16,951 bases of DNA from Bacillota bacterium. Lineage in GTDB: Bacteria > Bacillota > Clostridia > Christensenellales > UMGS416. Position numbers and translations under genes: made by a program. This document shows, piece after piece, positions 6,274 to 14,004 of this stretch (position 1 is the stretch's first letter; every line of letters begins with the position of its first letter). Under the pieces are notes generated by a model, which made no database searches, was not told where the DNA came from, and saw only the letters and a list, made by a program, of their open reading frames with translations. Location: the NCBI GenBank assembly GCA_023410875.1, contig JAEYPH010000042.1, forward strand, positions 1-16,951. The letters run 5' to 3'.

Positions 6274-7005
6274 TTAAGACATGCCGCCATCCACGGCGAT
6301 GATCTGGCCGGTGATGTAGCTGGCCGCGTCGGAGCACAGGAAGCCCACCAGCGCCGCCACATCGTCGGCCTCGCCCAGGCGACCAAGCACGATGCGCTCG
6401 GCGATCTTCTGGCGCTGCTCGTCGGTCAGCGCGCCGGTCATGTCGGTTTGGATGTAGCCCGGCGCCACGGCGTTCACCCGGATGCCCCGGCTGCCCAGCT
6501 CCTTGGCAGCACTCAGCGTAAGCCCATGGATGCCGGCCTTGCTGGCGGCGTAGTTGGCCTGGCCTGCGTTGCCATGGATGCCGATGACGGAGCTGATGTT
6601 GACGATGACGCCGGCGCGTTGACGCATCATGACGCGGGCGGCGTGGCGCGTGGCGTTGAAGCAGCCGTTCAGGTTCACGCGGACGACTTCGGAGAAGTCC
6701 TCGGCGCTCATCATGGCCAGCAGCCGGTCGCGGGTTACGCCGGCGTTGTTCACGAGCACGTCCAGGCGGCCCAGCCGCTCCACGGCCTGCGTCACCAGTG
6801 CCCCGGCCTGCTCATAATCGGCCACGTCAGCCTGCAGCGCCGAGGCTTCGCCGCCTTCTGCTTGAATCTGAGCGACCAATTCCTCGGCTTTCTCAGCGCT
6901 GCCGCGGTAGTTCACGGCCACGGCATAGCCGTCGCGGGCCAGCCGCAATGCGATGGCCCGGCCGATGCCCCGGGACGCCCCGGTGACGAGGGCTGTCTTT
7001 TTCAT
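6274..7005 (-). CDS. fabG: 3-oxoacyl-ACP reductase FabG
   Basis: This 243-residue classical short-chain dehydrogenase carries out the NADPH-dependent reduction of 3-oxoacyl-ACP. Motifs are the cofactor loop TGASRGIG (8-15), NNAG (86-89), catalytic Ser139, Tyr152 and Lys156 (YAASK), and the PG motif of VAPGYIQTDM (180-189). The C-terminal GQIIAVDGGMS is typical of FabG. Its ATG overlaps the fabD stop codon in an ATGA arrangement, so translation is probably coupled. An in-frame open stretch further upstream lies inside fabD and is not part of the gene. Confidence 0.96.
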   Translation of the reverse strand: MKKTALVTGASRGIGRAIALRLARDGYAVAVNYRGSAEKAEELVAQIQAEGGEASALQADVADYEQAGALVTQAVERLGRLDVLVNNAGVTRDRLLAMMSAEDFSEVVRVNLNGCFNATRHAARVMMRQRAGVIVNISSVIGIHGNAGQANYAASKAGIHGLTLSAAKELGSRGIRVNAVAPGYIQTDMTGALTDEQRQKIAERIVLGRLGEADDVAALVGFLCSDAASYITGQIIAVDGGMS

Positions 7006-7931
7006 AGGGCCACCTCCAGCTTTTGCAGGACTGCGCACATGCCGTCCAGGTCTTCCACGTTCAGAATGGTTACGCCGTCCAGGGTCTTTTTTACAAAACC
7101 GGACACGGTCTTGCCGGGGCCCAGCTCCAGGAACGTATCCACGCCCGCAGCAGCCATGGCCTGCAGCGTGTCCTCCCAGCGCACCGGTGAGGTGATCTGC
7201 CGGTGCAGCAGCTCGCGCATGGCCTGCGCATCGCCGTGGGGTTGCGCCGTCACGTTGGAGTATACGGGAATGCTCGCGGTCACAAGGTTGGCCTCTGCCA
7301 AGATCGGCGCGAAAGCGTCGGCGGCCGGGGCCATCAGCGGCGTGTGGAAGGGGCCGCTGACATAGAGCGGCAGCACCCGGCGCGCGCCCATGCCCTGCAA
7401 TATCGTCGTGGCAGCGGCCACGCCCTCGCCTGCGCCGGAGATGACGATCTGGCCCGGGCAGTTGTAGTTGCACGGCCAAACACTCTTGCCCTCAGCCCGG
7501 GCGTATTCACATGCTTCTTCCACCTGGCTGCGCTCCATGCCCAGCACGGCTGCCATGGCCCCGCCGGTCACCTGCTGCATCAGCTTGCCGCGCTTGGCCA
7601 CCAGCGCCACGGCCTGGGCCGCGCCCAGCACGCCGCCTGCATGCAACGCCGCGTACTCGCCCAGCGACAGGCCGCCAGCGGCGGCGGGCCGGATTCCGTA
7701 GCGGTCGGTCAGCACATCGGTGATGGCCGCGCCCAGCGCGACCATGGCCGGCTGTACGTATTGGGTCTGTTTGAGCTTCTCCTCGTCGGAGCAGTAGGAC
7801 CAGACGTCCTCCCCCACGAGGTCCGAGGCCTCGGCGAACACGCCGCGCACCTCTTCAAACTGCTCGTACAGCGAACGGCCCATGCCGGCAAACTGCGCGC
7901 CCTGGCCGGGGAACAACAGCGCCAGCTTCAT
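7002..7931 (-). CDS. fabD: Malonyl-CoA:ACP transacylase FabD
   Basis: This 309-residue enzyme transfers malonyl groups from CoA to ACP, linking the acc and fab halves of the operon. The N-terminal LFPGQGAQ (6-13) is the family signature. The nucleophile Ser89 lies in GLSLGEY, with Leu in place of the usual His of GHSLGE. The substrate-binding Arg114 and the catalytic His196 in GPFHTPLM follow. NYNCPGQIVISG (155-166) is also typical. Start and stop both overlap neighbours by ATGA, with fabK upstream and fabG downstream. Confidence 0.95.
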   Translation of the reverse strand: MKLALLFPGQGAQFAGMGRSLYEQFEEVRGVFAEASDLVGEDVWSYCSDEEKLKQTQYVQPAMVALGAAITDVLTDRYGIRPAAAGGLSLGEYAALHAGGVLGAAQAVALVAKRGKLMQQVTGGAMAAVLGMERSQVEEACEYARAEGKSVWPCNYNCPGQIVISGAGEGVAAATTILQGMGARRVLPLYVSGPFHTPLMAPAADAFAPILAEANLVTASIPVYSNVTAQPHGDAQAMRELLHRQITSPVRWEDTLQAMAAAGVDTFLELGPGKTVSGFVKKTLDGVTILNVEDLDGMCAVLQKLEVAL

Positions 7932-8872
7932 TGGAACACCTCAGCCATCTGCGCCAGCCTCGCACGGGCCTGTTCGCCGTCGAAGAGGTCGGCCAGTATG
8001 GCGGCCACGGTCTCCTCGCGCTGGATGAAGCACGCTGTCTGGCCGGCCATGAAGCTTCCGCGCTCCAGGTCGCCATCCACGACCGCCGAGCGCAGGGACC
8101 CAGCGCCCAGGCGCTCGATTTCCGCCGCGCCGTTGGGGTCAAAGTCGTACTGCTGCATCTCCTTGGCCAGCTTGCTGCGCACCACGCGCACCGGGTGGCC
8201 GGTGATGGCGCCGGTGACCATCGTGTCGATGTCGCGGGCGTCGATCATCTTTTTCTTGTAATTGGGGTGTACGCCGCATTCCAGTGCGGCGATGAAGCGC
8301 GTGCCCACCTGCACGCCGCAGGCGCCCAGCGCAAAGGCCGCCAGCACGCCCCGCCAATCGAAGATGCCGCCGGCGGCCACCACGGGCACATTAAGGCCCG
8401 CTGCCAGCTCATTGACCAGCACCATCGTGGTAAGCTTGCCGATGTGCCCGCCGGCCTCGCTGCCCTCGCCCACCACGGCGTCCACGCCCATGCGCTGCAT
8501 GCGCAGGCCCAGAGCCAGAGAAGGAACGACAGGGATGACGCGGCTTGCGGCCGCCTTCCAACCCTCGACATACTTGCTCGGGTCGCCGGCTCCGGTGATG
8601 ACCACGGGGACTTTCAGTTCCATCGTCAGCTTGGCGACTTCGTCGGCAAAGGGGCTCAGCAGCATCACGTTGACGCCGAAGGGCTTGTCGGTGCGCTCGC
8701 GCACCTTGGCCACTTCGCCGGCCACCCAGTTGGCCGGAGCGTTGCCCGCAGCGATGACGCCCAGGCCGCCGGCGGCGCTGACCGCCGAGGCAAGCCGGTG
8801 ATCGCTGACCCATGCCATGCCGCCCTGAATCAGCGGGTATTGGATGCCCAGCAATTGATCCAGCCGCATCAT
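7928..8872 (-). CDS. fabK: FMN-dependent enoyl-ACP reductase II FabK
   Basis: This 314-residue TIM-barrel flavoprotein of the nitronate monooxygenase-like family reduces trans-2-enoyl-ACP as the last step of elongation. Features are PLIQGGMAW (13-21), the glycine-rich AAGGLGVI (33-40), GVNVML (66-71), and the key His143 in GSEAGGHIG (137-145). AAGGIFDWRG and GVQVGTRF supply the FMN phosphate site. Its place between acpP and fabD is that of genuine FabK rather than a nitronate monooxygenase. Two consecutive ATGs open the frame; the first (8872) is 9 nt from GAGAGGAG and is preferred. FabK enzymes are known to be insensitive to triclosan, unlike FabI. Confidence 0.93.
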   Translation of the reverse strand: MMRLDQLLGIQYPLIQGGMAWVSDHRLASAVSAAGGLGVIAAGNAPANWVAGEVAKVRERTDKPFGVNVMLLSPFADEVAKLTMELKVPVVITGAGDPSKYVEGWKAAASRVIPVVPSLALGLRMQRMGVDAVVGEGSEAGGHIGKLTTMVLVNELAAGLNVPVVAAGGIFDWRGVLAAFALGACGVQVGTRFIAALECGVHPNYKKKMIDARDIDTMVTGAITGHPVRVVRSKLAKEMQQYDFDPNGAAEIERLGAGSLRSAVVDGDLERGSFMAGQTACFIQREETVAAILADLFDGEQARARLAQMAEVFQ

Positions 8873-8906
8873 TGATGACCACTCCTCTCTCGGTCGCTAG
8901 CTTGGG

Positions 8907-8932
8907 TTTGACAAAAGCATGCTTTTGTCAAA
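8907..8932. repeat. 26-bp perfect palindrome between acpP and fabK
   Basis: The arm TTTGACAAAAGCA (8907-8919) is followed directly by its exact reverse complement (8920-8932). It starts 2 bp after the acpP stop on the coding strand and can form an 11-bp RNA hairpin with a CATG loop. No T-run follows, so it is not a simple terminator. It could be an mRNA-processing hairpin that favours acpP expression, or an operator; the TTTGA/TCAAA ends recall MarR/FabT-type sites. Confidence 0.85.
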
Positions 8933-8934
8933 TG

Positions 8935-9159
8935 TTAACCCTGCTTGGCGGCGATGAAATCGGCCAGGTCCTGCACGGTCTTGATGCCGGCGATGTCGTC
9001 GGTCTCGATCTTGAGGCCGTACTCGGCTTCAAAGGCCATGGCCAGCTCCACCATGTCCAGCGAATCGGCGCCCAGGTCCTTCATGATCAGGCTCTCGGGC
9101 TTGACCTGCTCGGGCTCCACGTCCAGGTTCTTGCAGATGATTTCGATGATCTTGTCCAT
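8935..9159 (-). CDS. acpP: Acyl carrier protein
   Basis: This 74-residue acidic four-helix carrier holds growing acyl chains on 4'-phosphopantetheine. The attachment residue is Ser33 in the invariant GADSLD motif (30-35). Length and acidity are typical. The ATG at 9159 follows AGGAGTG; an in-frame ATG 33 nt upstream would add a basic, non-conserved extension and has no comparable ribosome binding site. It lies between fabH and fabK and is followed directly by a 26-bp palindrome. Confidence 0.96.
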   Translation of the reverse strand: MDKIIEIICKNLDVEPEQVKPESLIMKDLGADSLDMVELAMAFEAEYGLKIETDDIAGIKTVQDLADFIAAKQG

Positions 9160-9189
9160 GTTGTTTTCACTCCTGTTTTTCTTCATATG

Positions 9190-9212
9190 CAAACGCGAAT
9201 GTTCGCGATTTG
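9190..9212. repeat. Inverted repeat in the fabH-acpP gap
   Basis: GCAAACGCGAA (starting at 9189-9190) faces TTCGCGATTTGC (9202-9213) around TG, complementary apart from one extra A. It lies just upstream of the acpP ribosome binding site. Its GCAAA/TTTGC ends are similar to the inverted repeat in the operon leader at 13914-13931, which may be coincidence. Confidence 0.5.
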
Positions 9213-9220
9213 CTCATACC

Positions 9221-10204
9221 TTAGTCCATCGCCCAGGTCAGCCACGCGCCGCCCCAGGCGAAGCCCGCGCCGAAGGCCACCAGCGCCAGCCGCTGACCTG
9301 CTTTGAGCAGGCCGCGCTCGCGCATTTCGGCCAGCGCGATCGGGATGGACGCGGCGCCGGTGTTGCCGTGGTCGGCCACGTTGATGTACCACTTCTCCGC
9401 CGGTATGCCCAAGGCCTTCATGGCGGCATGGATAATGCGCTGGTTGGCCTGATGGGGCACGACCCAGTCCACGTCTTCCAGCGTGTGGCCGGACCGTTCC
9501 GCCACGGCCTTCACGGCGTCGGGCACGGCTTCCACGGCAAAGCGGAACACATCCTGCCCGCCCATGTGGAAGGTCTGGTCAAACTCCGGCTGCTCCTGTA
9601 CCCACGGGTTGCGCACCGGCAGGGCGTTGAGCCCCAGCATGCCAGCGTCGTCGGAGCGGGCGTTCAGATACACGGCTTCGAGAGCCGGCTCGCCGCGGCT
9701 CAGCACAAACGCCCCGGCCCCATCGCCAAACAGCACGCACGTGGCGCGGTCGGTCCAGTCCACAATCCTCGTGAGCATCTCAGAACCCACGACCAGCGCG
9801 TGTTCGATGTCCATCGCCTGCATCATGGAGGAGGCGGCCGACAGCGCGTACAGAAAGCCCGTGCAGCCCGCCGACAGGTCGAAGCCCGGACCCTCTCCCA
9901 TGCCCAGCCGGCCCCGCAGCAGCGTGGCCGTCATCGGGAAAAACTTGTCCGGAGAGGACGTGGCCACGATGACCAGACCGATGTCCTGGGGTTTCATGCC
10001 GCTGCTCTGGATGGCCTGGGCCGCGGCGGCCTCGGCCATGTCCAGCACGGTTTCGCCCACGCTGACATGGCGGCGGCAGATGCCCGTGCGGGTTTGTATC
10101 CACTCGTCGGAGGTATCCACCATCCCGACCAACTCCGTGTTCTCCACAACATGGGGCGGGTTGTAAGCCCCCAGCCCGGTTACTTTCACGTTAAACGCAG
10201 TCAT
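9221..10204 (-). CDS. fabH: 3-oxoacyl-ACP synthase III FabH
   Basis: This 327-residue initiating condensing enzyme joins an acyl-CoA primer to malonyl-ACP. The triad is Cys114 (SAGCTGFLYAL), His251 (VVPHQANQRI) and Asn281 (ADHGNTGAAS). The N-terminal TSDEWIQTRTGI (31-42) and the C-terminal AFGAGFAWGG are also diagnostic. The ATG at 10204 follows GGGAGGC. The gene overlaps the 3' end of accA by 14 bp. Primer choice (acetyl or branched-chain) cannot be decided from the sequence. Confidence 0.96.
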   Translation of the reverse strand: MTAFNVKVTGLGAYNPPHVVENTELVGMVDTSDEWIQTRTGICRRHVSVGETVLDMAEAAAAQAIQSSGMKPQDIGLVIVATSSPDKFFPMTATLLRGRLGMGEGPGFDLSAGCTGFLYALSAASSMMQAMDIEHALVVGSEMLTRIVDWTDRATCVLFGDGAGAFVLSRGEPALEAVYLNARSDDAGMLGLNALPVRNPWVQEQPEFDQTFHMGGQDVFRFAVEAVPDAVKAVAERSGHTLEDVDWVVPHQANQRIIHAAMKALGIPAEKWYINVADHGNTGAASIPIALAEMRERGLLKAGQRLALVAFGAGFAWGGAWLTWAMD

Positions 10205-11186
10205 TTTGCCTCCCAACGGCGCGATAGCGCCCATACCGGCGCTCCAGCAGCGTCGAAGGGTCCAGTTCACACAGTTCGTCCAGAGCCGCCTGCACAGCGT
10301 CGCCCAGGGGTCCGGCCACTTCGGACAGGTTGGCATGGCGCAGGCCTTCGGCGGGTTCGGCGATGGTGCCGTCGCAGATGCCCAGCTCGTGCAGGTCTTC
10401 CGCCGTCATCTTTAAAAAGCCTGCGGCTTGGCTGGCCTGTTTTGGGTCCTTATACAGGATGCTGGCGCAGCCCTCGGGCGTGATGATGGAATACACGCTG
10501 TTCTGCAGCATCAGCAGCCGGTCGCACACGCCCAGCGCCAGAGCGCCGCCGCTGAAGCCTTCGCCGATGATGACCGACACGACCGGCACCTTCAGCGTGC
10601 CCATGCGCTGCAGATTCCACGCAATGGCCTGGCCCTGGCCGCGCTCCTCAGCACCGATGCCGCAATAAGCGCCGGAAGTGTCGATGAGGCAGATGACCGG
10701 TCGCCCGAAGCGCTCGGCCTGCTCCATCAGGCGCATGGCCTTGCGATAGCCCTCGGGGTGGGGCATGCCGAAGTTGCGCTTAATCTTTTGGCCGATGCTG
10801 CGGCCCTTCTCGGTGCAAATGATCGTGACAGGACGACCGCGGAACATCGCCACGCCGCCCACGATGGCGGCGTCGTCGCCAAAGGCGCGGTCGCCATGCA
10901 GCTCGATGAAGCGCTCGGTCATGGCGGTAATGAACTGCAGGCCGTGGGGCCGGTCAGCGGCGCGGGCCAGCTTGATGACTTCCCATGCTTTTGGCACTTG
11001 GGGCTTGGGAGGCTTCGGAGGCTCCGCCTCTTCTTGTTTGGAGGGTTTTATTTCCTGCTCAGAGGATGCGGAAACCTCAGAGGCCTGACGCTCCAGCTCC
11101 TCTATGAGAGCCTTCTGGCCGGGCAGCAGCCGGCGCAGCTCTTCCAGCTTTTCCTTTATGGCGCCGATGGCGCTGTGCTCACTCAT
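10191..11186 (-). CDS. accA: Acetyl-CoA carboxylase carboxyltransferase subunit alpha AccA
   Basis: This 331-residue protein, with AccD, moves carboxyl from carboxybiotin-BCCP to acetyl-CoA to form malonyl-CoA. An N-terminal coiled-coil-like segment is followed by a Lys/Pro/Glu-rich linker (about 45-70). The crotonase-fold carboxyltransferase domain carries HGDRAFGDD, IDTSGAYCGIGAEERGQ, and the oxyanion-hole region GEGFSGGALALG. The ATG at 11186 is preferred over the in-frame ATG at 11198 because GGAG lies 6 nt before it. It overlaps the accD end by 8 bp (ATGAGTGA), consistent with equal production of the two subunits. Confidence 0.95.
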   Translation of the reverse strand: MSEHSAIGAIKEKLEELRRLLPGQKALIEELERQASEVSASSEQEIKPSKQEEAEPPKPPKPQVPKAWEVIKLARAADRPHGLQFITAMTERFIELHGDRAFGDDAAIVGGVAMFRGRPVTIICTEKGRSIGQKIKRNFGMPHPEGYRKAMRLMEQAERFGRPVICLIDTSGAYCGIGAEERGQGQAIAWNLQRMGTLKVPVVSVIIGEGFSGGALALGVCDRLLMLQNSVYSIITPEGCASILYKDPKQASQAAGFLKMTAEDLHELGICDGTIAEPAEGLRHANLSEVAGPLGDAVQAALDELCELDPSTLLERRYGRYRAVGRQNDCV

Positions 11187-12045
11187 GTTTTGCTCCATGC
11201 ATCATCAATAGGTCGCGCAGCGTGTCGCGCAGGGCTCCGCGGGGCGTCACCATGTCGATGAAGCCGTGCTCCAGCAGGAACTCGGCCCGCTGAAAGCCCT
11301 CGGGCAGCTCCTGGCGGATGGTCTGGGCGATGACGCGGGGGCCGGTGAAGCCGATCAGCGCGCCGGGCTCGGCCAGTATCACGTCTCCCAGCATCGCGAA
11401 ACTGGCGGTGACGCCGCCGGTCGTGGGGTCGGTCAGAACGGCAAAATAAGGCAGACCCTTCTGGGCCAGCCGCTCAAAGCTCATGGACACCTTGGCCATC
11501 TGCAGCAGGCTCACCATACCCTCCTGCATGCGGGCGCCGCCACTGCAGCAGAACACGACCAGCGGCAGGTTGCGCTCCAGAGCGGCGTCACTCAGGGCGC
11601 TTAACCCCTCGCCCACCGCCGCGCCCATGGAGCCCATCATGAAGCCGGTGTCCATGGCCGCCAGCGCGCAGGCATAGCCGCCGATGCGGGCGGTGCCGGC
11701 CAGCAGCGCGTCGGCCATGCCGGTGGCTCCGCGGCCCTTTTTCAGCTTGTCCTCATAGCCTGGGAAGCTCAAAGGATTGTTCAACACCGCCGGGGCGGCC
11801 AGAGCCTCAAAGCTGCCCTCGTCGGCGGTCATCGCGATGCGCTCGCGGGCGCCGATGCGGGCGTGCTGCCCGCAGGCGGGGCACACGTGCAGCTCTGCGG
11901 CCCACCGCTCGGCGGTGAAGCCCGCGCCGCAGCCGCCGCAGGCCTGCAGGGGCTGTGGCAGCTCGGGGGTCAGGTCGATGTCCCGAGGCTCAAAGAGAGC
12001 GCCGGTGGCGCCGGTCTGGGCGGTGCGTTCAAACGGAGACCGCAT
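11179..12045 (-). CDS. accD: Acetyl-CoA carboxylase carboxyltransferase subunit beta AccD
   Basis: This 288-residue partner of AccA has a four-cysteine zinc ribbon: Cys36, Cys39, Cys55 and Cys58 (CGGC, 15 residues, CPAC). The crotonase-like domain follows, with GMADALLAGTARIGG, FCCSGGARMQEG and DPTTGGVTASFAMLGD. The ATG at 12045 is 6 nt after GGGAGG; an ATG at 12051 directly abuts that site and is unlikely. The start lies within the end of accC (17-bp overlap). Confidence 0.95.
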   Translation of the reverse strand: MRSPFERTAQTGATGALFEPRDIDLTPELPQPLQACGGCGAGFTAERWAAELHVCPACGQHARIGARERIAMTADEGSFEALAAPAVLNNPLSFPGYEDKLKKGRGATGMADALLAGTARIGGYACALAAMDTGFMMGSMGAAVGEGLSALSDAALERNLPLVVFCCSGGARMQEGMVSLLQMAKVSMSFERLAQKGLPYFAVLTDPTTGGVTASFAMLGDVILAEPGALIGFTGPRVIAQTIRQELPEGFQRAEFLLEHGFIDMVTPRGALRDTLRDLLMMHGAKHE

Positions 12046-13402
12046 CGTCATCCTCCCGGTAGGCGCCCAGCACATCCTGTTCCACCCACGTGGTGTGGCA
12101 GGTCATATCGATGAACTCCCTGCGGCCCAGCAGATGCTTTAAAAAAGCGATGTTGGTGCCCACGCCCTCAACGCGCAGCTCGTCCAGCGCCTGGCGCATG
12201 CGGGCGATGGCGGCGTTGCGGCTCTCGGCGTGGGTGATCAGCTTTAAAATCATCGCGTCATAATAGGGCGGGATCGTGCAGCCCTGATACACGGAGGTGT
12301 CCACGCGCACGCCGGGCCCGCCGGGCAGGTTCAGTGTGGTCACGGTGCCCGGCGACGGCGCGAAGCCCTTGGCAGGGGATTCGGCGTTAACGCGGCACTC
12401 GATGGCGTGGCCGCTGAACACGATGTCCTGTTGGCGCAGCTGCAGCTTATCTCCCATGGCGATGCGCAGCTGGGCCTCCACGAGGTCCACACCGCTGATC
12501 ATCTCGGTGATCGTGTGCTCGACCTGTATGCGAGTATTCATTTCAATGAAATAAGGGTGGCCTTCGCGGTCCACGATGAATTCCACGGTGCCGGCGTTCG
12601 TATAGCCCGCGGCACGGGCGGCCTCCACGGCCATCTCGCACAGCTTGGCGTTTACCGAGGCGCTCACCGACGCTGCCGGCGCTTCCTCGACGACCTTCTG
12701 CTTCTTGCGCTGCACCGAGCAATCACGGGTACCGAAGTGCAGCGTGTTGCCGTGATGATCGGCCAAAATCTGCACCTCGATATGCCGGGGCTTCTCGATG
12801 AACTTTTCCAGATACAGCCGCCCGTCAGAGAAGGCCGCCTTGGCCTCGGCCGATGCCGTGCGGTAGGCGTTGCCAAATTCGGAGGTTGCGTGCACTGCGC
12901 GGATACCGCGGCCACCGCCGCCGGCTGCCGCCTTGAGCAGCACGGGAAAGCCGATGGACTGCGCCAGGCGCAGGCCATCTTCCTCGGAATTGAGCGGACC
13001 GTCGGAGCCGGGCACCACGATGACGCCGCGATCGGCCACGGTCTTGCGGGCGGCGGCCTTGTCGCCCATGGTGTCGATGACGGCAGGGGCCGGGCCGACC
13101 CACGTGACACCGTAATCCATGAGCAGCCGGGCGAAGCCCGCATTTTCACTGAGCATACCGAAGCCCGGGTGCACAGCGTCGGCGCCGGTGCGGCGCACGG
13201 CGGTCAGCACGGCCTGCTGGTTCAGATAGCTGTCACGGGGGTTGGGGCCGCCGATGCACACGCTCTCGTCGGCCAGGCGCACATGCAGCGCGTCACGGTC
13301 GGCAGTGGAATACACGGCCACGGCCTTCAGGCCCAGTTTATGGCATGCACGAATGACCCGAACGGCGATTTCGCCGCGGTTTGCGATGAGAACCTTCTTC
13401 AT
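12029..13402 (-). CDS. accC: Biotin carboxylase AccC
   Basis: This 457-residue ATP-grasp enzyme carboxylates the biotin on BCCP using ATP and bicarbonate. Motifs in order are IANRGEIAVRVIRA (6-19), HPGFGMLSEN (78-87), the glycine-rich ATP lid KAAAGGGGRGIR (157-168), RDCSVQRKKQKVVEEAP (226-242), and the catalytic segment EMNTRIQVEHTITE (287-300) with Arg291 and Glu295. The last reads HTITE where most homologues have HPVTE, a mild variation. The ATG overlaps the accB stop as ATGA. Confidence 0.96.
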   Translation of the reverse strand: MKKVLIANRGEIAVRVIRACHKLGLKAVAVYSTADRDALHVRLADESVCIGGPNPRDSYLNQQAVLTAVRRTGADAVHPGFGMLSENAGFARLLMDYGVTWVGPAPAVIDTMGDKAAARKTVADRGVIVVPGSDGPLNSEEDGLRLAQSIGFPVLLKAAAGGGGRGIRAVHATSEFGNAYRTASAEAKAAFSDGRLYLEKFIEKPRHIEVQILADHHGNTLHFGTRDCSVQRKKQKVVEEAPAASVSASVNAKLCEMAVEAARAAGYTNAGTVEFIVDREGHPYFIEMNTRIQVEHTITEMISGVDLVEAQLRIAMGDKLQLRQQDIVFSGHAIECRVNAESPAKGFAPSPGTVTTLNLPGGPGVRVDTSVYQGCTIPPYYDAMILKLITHAESRNAAIARMRQALDELRVEGVGTNIAFLKHLLGRREFIDMTCHTTWVEQDVLGAYREDDDAVSV

Positions 13403-13845
13403 TTGCTGCCCTCCGCCGTCTCAATGCGGAACAGCACCTGCCCGACCTCCACCTCGCCGCCGTTGACGCCCAGAACCTGGCGCAGCACGCCGCCAACCGG
13501 CGCGGGCACCTCGTTCATGAGCTTCATGGCTTCGATGATGCACAGCGTCTGGCCGGCCTCGATGCGGTCGCCCACCTTGACATAGGGCTCGTCGTCCGGC
13601 GAAGGCGCGCCATAGAACACGCCAATGATCGGGGAAGCCACGTCCACCCACGGGCTTTGCTCGGGTTCCGGGGCGGGGATGGGCGCACTGGGGGCAGGGA
13701 TAGGAGCCGGGGAGATGATTGTACGGGCATCGCCACGGCCGGAGCTTACCTTCACGGTGAAGTCCGCCGTCGTGATTTCCGCCTGGTCAAAGGGCAGCGC
13801 CGATAGTGTGTGGAGCAGCTTGAGGATGTCATCCATTTGGTTCAT
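13399..13845 (-). CDS. accB: Biotin carboxyl carrier protein AccB (BCCP)
   Basis: This 148-residue protein carries the biotin of acetyl-CoA carboxylase. An N-terminal helical region (1-40) is joined by a Pro/Ala-rich flexible linker (46-64) to the biotinyl domain. The biotinylated Lys108 lies in EAMKLMNE (105-112), and the thumb-containing segment SPIIGVFYGAPSPDDEPYV (71-89) is typical of bacterial BCCP. The ATG at 13845 follows AGGTGA by 8 nt; an in-frame GTG at 13857 has no spaced ribosome binding site. It is the first gene of the operon, with a leader of about 95 nt. Confidence 0.95.
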   Translation of the reverse strand: MNQMDDILKLLHTLSALPFDQAEITTADFTVKVSSGRGDARTIISPAPIPAPSAPIPAPEPEQSPWVDVASPIIGVFYGAPSPDDEPYVKVGDRIEAGQTLCIIEAMKLMNEVPAPVGGVLRQVLGVNGGEVEVGQVLFRIETAEGSK

Positions 13846-13913
13846 TGCACTCGTCACCTATAAAAGATAAAATTATGATGCCGCGATGATTGCAAATCTA
13901 TGAAGCGTGGTTT

Positions 13914-13931
13914 GCAAACATTTAGGTTTGC
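13914..13931. promoter_or_regulatory. Operator-like inverted repeat in the fab leader
   Basis: GCAAAC (13914-13919) and GTTTGC (13926-13931) form a perfect inverted repeat around ATTTAG. A second overlapping palindrome, GTTTGCAAAC, lies at 13910-13919. On the transcribed strand these fall at roughly +9 to +31 from the predicted start, a common repressor position. They do not match the FapR consensus I know, so the regulator is unknown. Confidence 0.5.
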
Positions 13932-13946
13932 TAATGAATAGCTTCG

Positions 13947-13975
13947 AGTATATGCTCTCCCACTGTCTTTGTCAA
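13947..13975 (-). promoter_or_regulatory. Near-consensus sigma-A promoter of the acc-fab operon
   Basis: On the - strand, TTGACA (13970-13975) is followed by a 17-bp spacer and TATACT (13947-13952). The -35 is perfect and the -10 matches at five of six positions. Predicted initiation is near 13940, giving a leader of about 95 nt before accB. This should be a strong constitutive promoter unless repressed. Confidence 0.85.
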
Positions 13976-14004
13976 GCCGGGCACATTCCAGTAACAACTT
14001 CTTT

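Noticed and set aside
4706..6277. Long + strand open frame antisense to fabF/fabZ
   Set aside because: It has His/Gly/Ala-rich low-complexity composition with no motif, and it opposes two well-supported enzymes.
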